Source of the DNA: Pantoea cypripedii
Lineage (GTDB): Bacteria; Pseudomonadota; Gammaproteobacteria; Enterobacterales; Enterobacteriaceae
Reading direction: 5' to 3'
DNA: 56,042 nucleotides
Assembly (NCBI RefSeq): GCF_011395035.1
Contig: NZ_CP024770.1
Coordinates: 1,430,230 to 1,486,271 of the forward strand
The position numbers and the translations under genes are program-made. Of this stretch, positions 52,801-56,042 are shown piece by piece (within the stretch, counting starts at the first letter, position 1; every line of letters begins with the position of its first letter). The notes beneath the pieces are model-generated. The model was not told the origin of the DNA, searched no databases, and saw only the letters and a list, made by a program, of their open reading frames with translations.

Positions 52801-55794
52801 ATGCGAAGACAACTTCAAACCTGGATAAATAATGCGGATAACTTTACCTATCTGCGTAATTTTAATGTTTCGCAGTTATCTATAGAACTGGCCCATGTAA
52901 GCAACCGTCTCGATGATTATTATATTTCACTCGTAGGTGAAATCTTCAGCAATCTCCGTCTTCAGGATATTCCCAGTTCTGAATGGGCGCAACTTGGTAA
53001 TGCTTTTCTCCAACTCGTGGTAGACAATACTGAACAGACGCTGAGAGAAAGAGGCATATCTAAAGATGACGCAGCACTGTTTTCTTCTGCATCATTTTAT
53101 TTTGGCGACTTTCCAGCATCTGCTTGTCTGGCAATGCGTAAATCTCAACAGCCAACAGACCCGGCATCACTACGGGCAGCTTGTTTTGACTTTCTGGCTC
53201 GGCCTAATAACCCGCGTTCTCATCTGGTCCGGTCGTTGCAGAATGATCTCAAAAATGGGGAGGTAGCTAGCATTTCAGACCTTGTCAGAGAATCGTATGA
53301 AGCTGTTAATAGAGCACTGGAAGAGGGGCCAGAAGCCTGGATACTGGCAACATTATTTAGCCGCCTGTTAGGGCGCTTCAGTCAAACAAATCTTAGAGCA
53401 GTGTTGCCTGGCGGAGCACATCCATTCTGGACACCACTGATTCGTTCCCTGGTTGATCGTCAGCCTTCTACCTGGGAATTCTTCCCATCACAAATTCAGG
53501 CAATACAGAGGGGGTTATTGGAAAACTCTGCAAGTTACGCTATGCAGATGCCGACTGGCGCAGGGAAAACCACGTTATGTGAGACTCTGCTGTTCGCCCA
53601 TTTAACCTCACACCAGCAGGACGCCGCTATCCTGCTTGTACCCTATAGATCATTGGCTTCAGAGTTGCGTGGAACTTTGGTTCGCCGACTCAATGCAATG
53701 GGACTGCCGGCACGATGTGCATATGGAGGCACTGTTCCAAGCGGTGACGAGATTCATGGCTTAGACCAAATTCGGGCCATCATTGCAACACCTGAGTCTC
53801 TTTCAGGGATCCTGAGCGCCGATTCAGCTTTTTCTCAACGCATATCCCTTGTGATTTGCGACGAAGGTCATTTGCTTGATAGTGGTGGTCGTGGAATTGG
53901 CTTAGAATTGCTTCTGGCCAGATTGCGAGCCAGACCGGGCATTCCTCCCCGGGTGATTTTTGTATCAGCAATAGTGCCGAACATCGAAGAAATAAATGCC
54001 TGGCTGGGTGGTAACAATGACACTGTTATTCGCAGTACCTATCGTCCAGCAATAGCTGAATTTGCAAAGTTACGGCCACTTGGCAGCGGCGCGAGAACAT
54101 CCGTGAATATTGACATTCATCCCCATGAAATATCAGAGAGGCGATTCACAGTAGAAAAATTATTGGGTAACGATAACTTTGGGTATACAAATCCAGCGAC
54201 AGGTCGAATGAATACTTATACATTCACATCCATCAAGACTCAGGCTATAGCAGTAGCCAGAAAAGTTATGCCCATCGGTATGACAGCAATATTTGCTGCA
54301 AATAAACGGGGGACCCAGGGAGCGGTGGGACTGGCTGAAGAGCTTATAAAGCAATTGTCATTTCCCCTGAATCTTCCAGACCCACTTTCATTCTCACGTA
54401 ATGATAAATTGCAGCGCTGTATTGCCTACTTACAAAGTGAATACGGTAATGAATGGATTGGCACACAATCTCTCGGCAATGGGGCGGTACTTCACCATGG
54501 TGATATTCCCCAGGAAACCAGGGAAGTACTGGAGACGCTTATTCGTGATGGAGATATCCGTTTAGTCATTTGTACCAGCACGTTAGCTGAGGGTGTTAAC
54601 CTCCCAATTCGCAGCCTTATCCTTTATTCTGTGCAGCGCAGAAAAATGAACGGGCCGCCGGAAGCGATGCTTGCTCGAGATATCAAGAATCTGGTCGGTC
54701 GCGCAGGGCGAGCAGGTACAAATACCAAGGGACTCGTTATCTGTGCTAACCCCGAACAATGGCAGTTTGTAGAGCCGGTTGCGACTCAAAGTGCGGGCGA
54801 GCATGTCAAAGGTGCTCTGCGCGACTTTATCCAGAGGTTGAACGCTTATCTAATACAAAACAGGTTGGCCCTGAATAATGAGATACTTGAAGCTACTCCA
54901 TCTCTTTATCCAGTTATTGATGGTGTTGATTCCACTCTTATTGACTTAATTTCTGAGGAAGTTGGAGAAGATGATTTTGCAATACATGCCAGACAACTAG
55001 CCGATCAGACCTTCGCAGCTAAGCAGTTACAGGATGGGCAACTTGGACTCTTACGAAATTTATTCGAATTACGTGCCCGCCGACTTGTTTCATTGAGCCA
55101 GACGGGGAAACTATCATGGATCCGGGAAACGGGAGCAAAAATTCGCCTATTAGGCTCTGTTGAGCAAATTCTTATGCCAGCACGAGAGCGCTGGCAGGAC
55201 CCGGTTGACCCTATGAGTGATGAATTACGCACGGCCCTTTTAGAATGGGCATGGATTCATCGTGAACTTCGGGATGATATTGTGAGGACTTTCCGCCCCG
55301 AAGATGATGACCCTGAGCGTGTTAAAAGCAAGTTTTTTGAACTGGTCCATCGGTGGATGAAAGGTGAAGCATTTGTTGAATCGGCACGGCATCTGTCAGT
55401 AGAAATGGATGATTTACTCGCTATACATACTCGTGTAATTACTTTCAGTCTTCAATCTTTAGTAGACCAGGGACTAAGTCTATTAAAGCATCGCCTGCAA
55501 GCAGAGGGCATTGAGATTGCTGTTGGGGTTATGAACTTTGCTGAACAGTTACGCTACGGTGCCCCGAATCTGGCGGCATTTATTCTGGCATCATCAGGCG
55601 TACGGCACCGCAAAGCATATGTCGCCTTAGGCAACTCAATTACCCAGATGACAGCTATAGAGAGTGTCCATATGGTTAGACGGCAGGCATTAGATGGGTT
55701 ACGTCAGAATGCAAGTAGTTGGCAAGAATATTTAGGTGGTCTGGTGGAGTTGCCCCCGCTAAAACGGACACGGTTAATTTATAGCCAGCAGTGA
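52801..55794 (+). CDS. hamB: Hachiman HamB helicase, C-terminus replaced by insertion-element sequence
   Basis: The 997-codon superfamily 2 helicase has motif I MPTGAGKTTL (about residues 250-259), motif II ICDEGHLLD (DEGH, 354-357), FVSAIVPN (motif III), TSTLAEGVNLPI and LVGRAGRAGT (motif VI). It has a long N-terminal region of about 220 residues before the helicase core. It senses DNA and controls HamA. The last 16 residues (VELPPLKRTR...) are read from the end of an IS2-type element that begins at about 55745, so the native C-terminus is gone. Whether this destroys function depends on how many residues were lost. Confidence 0.87.
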   Translation: MRRQLQTWINNADNFTYLRNFNVSQLSIELAHVSNRLDDYYISLVGEIFSNLRLQDIPSSEWAQLGNAFLQLVVDNTEQTLRERGISKDDAALFSSASFYFGDFPASACLAMRKSQQPTDPASLRAACFDFLARPNNPRSHLVRSLQNDLKNGEVASISDLVRESYEAVNRALEEGPEAWILATLFSRLLGRFSQTNLRAVLPGGAHPFWTPLIRSLVDRQPSTWEFFPSQIQAIQRGLLENSASYAMQMPTGAGKTTLCETLLFAHLTSHQQDAAILLVPYRSLASELRGTLVRRLNAMGLPARCAYGGTVPSGDEIHGLDQIRAIIATPESLSGILSADSAFSQRISLVICDEGHLLDSGGRGIGLELLLARLRARPGIPPRVIFVSAIVPNIEEINAWLGGNNDTVIRSTYRPAIAEFAKLRPLGSGARTSVNIDIHPHEISERRFTVEKLLGNDNFGYTNPATGRMNTYTFTSIKTQAIAVARKVMPIGMTAIFAANKRGTQGAVGLAEELIKQLSFPLNLPDPLSFSRNDKLQRCIAYLQSEYGNEWIGTQSLGNGAVLHHGDIPQETREVLETLIRDGDIRLVICTSTLAEGVNLPIRSLILYSVQRRKMNGPPEAMLARDIKNLVGRAGRAGTNTKGLVICANPEQWQFVEPVATQSAGEHVKGALRDFIQRLNAYLIQNRLALNNEILEATPSLYPVIDGVDSTLIDLISEEVGEDDFAIHARQLADQTFAAKQLQDGQLGLLRNLFELRARRLVSLSQTGKLSWIRETGAKIRLLGSVEQILMPARERWQDPVDPMSDELRTALLEWAWIHRELRDDIVRTFRPEDDDPERVKSKFFELVHRWMKGEAFVESARHLSVEMDDLLAIHTRVITFSLQSLVDQGLSLLKHRLQAEGIEIAVGVMNFAEQLRYGAPNLAAFILASSGVRHRKAYVALGNSITQMTAIESVHMVRRQALDGLRQNASSWQEYLGGLVELPPLKRTRLIYSQQ

Positions 55795-56042
55795 ACTTCT
55801 GTACTCTCTTGGTGACTGCATTTTCAGACCTTTATGGGGATGCCAGTTATTATAGTCTTCCATCCATTCCGTCAGTTTTTCCATTACGCTCACCGCATCC
55901 GGCAGGTCATTCACATACACGTAGTCACGCTTGAACGTTTTCACGAACGATTCAGCCATCCCATTGCTTTCCGGACTGCGCACTGGCGTCGTACACACGA
56001 TGAACCCGAGTGAGGTGGCGAACGTTCTTGTTGAGTCCGCGA
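55745..56042 (-). mobile_element. End of an IS2-subgroup IS3-family element (runs out of the window)
   Basis: The likely terminal repeat starts TGGAGTTGCCCCC at 55745, close to the IS2 right end (TGGATTTGCCCC). Its orfB is read leftwards towards this end. The other end is beyond the window. Confidence 0.75.
55774..56042 (-). CDS. IS2-like transposase OrfB, C-terminal part (partial)
   Basis: The frame stays open to the window edge and reads GFIVCTTPVRSPESNGMAES, FVKTFKRDY, HPHKGLKMQSPREY and stops at 55774-55776. This is the C-terminal catalytic part of the DDE integrase-like OrfB of the IS2 group, with the final acidic residue of the DDE triad in MAESFVK. It overlaps the end of hamB by 21 bases on the opposite strand, which again shows the hamB tail is IS-derived. 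Confidence 0.88.
   Translation of the reverse strand, partial: ADSTRTFATSLGFIVCTTPVRSPESNGMAESFVKTFKRDYVYVNDLPDAVSVMEKLTEWMEDYNNWHPHKGLKMQSPREYRSSLLAIN

Noticed and set aside
1..56042. CRISPR array, tRNA, rRNA, integrase or replication origin
   Set aside because: Looked for regular spaced repeats, tRNA-like cloverleaf sequences and recombinase or Rep motifs and saw none in the window.

Overview
The window looks like accessory DNA of a member of the Enterobacterales, either a genomic island or a large plasmid. The reasons are the gene families (CecR/YbhGFSR-like export operon, N-methyltryptophan oxidase-like enzyme, PatD-like dehydrogenase), enteric-style promoters and a Fur-box-like site. 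It starts inside an IS21-type element and ends inside an IS2-type IS3 element. No tRNA, rRNA, integrase, replication gene or CRISPR array was seen.

Left part (1-14 kb): a nitrogen-compound catabolic locus. It holds an AEC-type carrier, a divergent FadR-type GntR regulator, a SolA/sarcosine-oxidase-like flavoenzyme, a uronate-dehydrogenase-like SDR, an ATP-dependent hydantoinase pair (HyuA/HyuB), a PLP D-amino-acid dehydratase/aldolase-like enzyme, a RidA-family protein and a complete polar amino-acid ABC importer. An 11-bp palindrome, TGAT-N3-ATCA, recurs in the control regions (three phased copies before the carrier, one before the regulator, one or two before hyuA) and probably defines the regulon. 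A membrane GGDEF protein follows.

Middle (15-25 kb): a five-gene exporter operon (HlyD-type adaptor, double ATPase, two ABC-2 permeases, NodT-type outer-membrane lipoprotein) with a divergent TetR regulator and a near-perfect operator. Next come a TetR/SDR divergent pair and a decayed ABC-exporter fragment near a Fur-box-like site.

25-37 kb: two further amine or amino-acid catabolic modules. One is a leftward operon (aldehyde dehydrogenase, APH-fold kinase, small barrel-like protein, phytoene-desaturase-like FAD enzyme, APC permease) with a divergent MocR regulator. The other is a tightly overlapping leftward operon (HAD hydrolase, APH-fold kinase, class III PLP enzyme of the phospho-lyase type, Lrp regulator). 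Both kinases resemble hydroxylysine kinase, so a phosphorylate-then-eliminate route for a hydroxy-amine is the best guess for the second module.

Right part (37-56 kb): a mosaic defence island. In order it holds an IS3 remnant, a PP2C phosphatase coupled to an AbiE toxin-antitoxin pair with two very long palindromic operators, a second IS3-like remnant, an AT-rich gene for an exported protein of unknown role, two overlapping tiny genes, a three-gene Shango system (TerB-type, BrxD-type ATPase, Lhr/BrxHI-type helicase), a dGTPase-like HD enzyme and a Hachiman pair (HamA nuclease, HamB helicase). An IS2-type insertion appears to have replaced the last residues of HamB. The most novel items are the AbiE-PP2C arrangement with its two-operator divergent control region, the unknown exported protein and tiny gene pair next to Shango, and the hydroxylysine-like phospho-lyase module.
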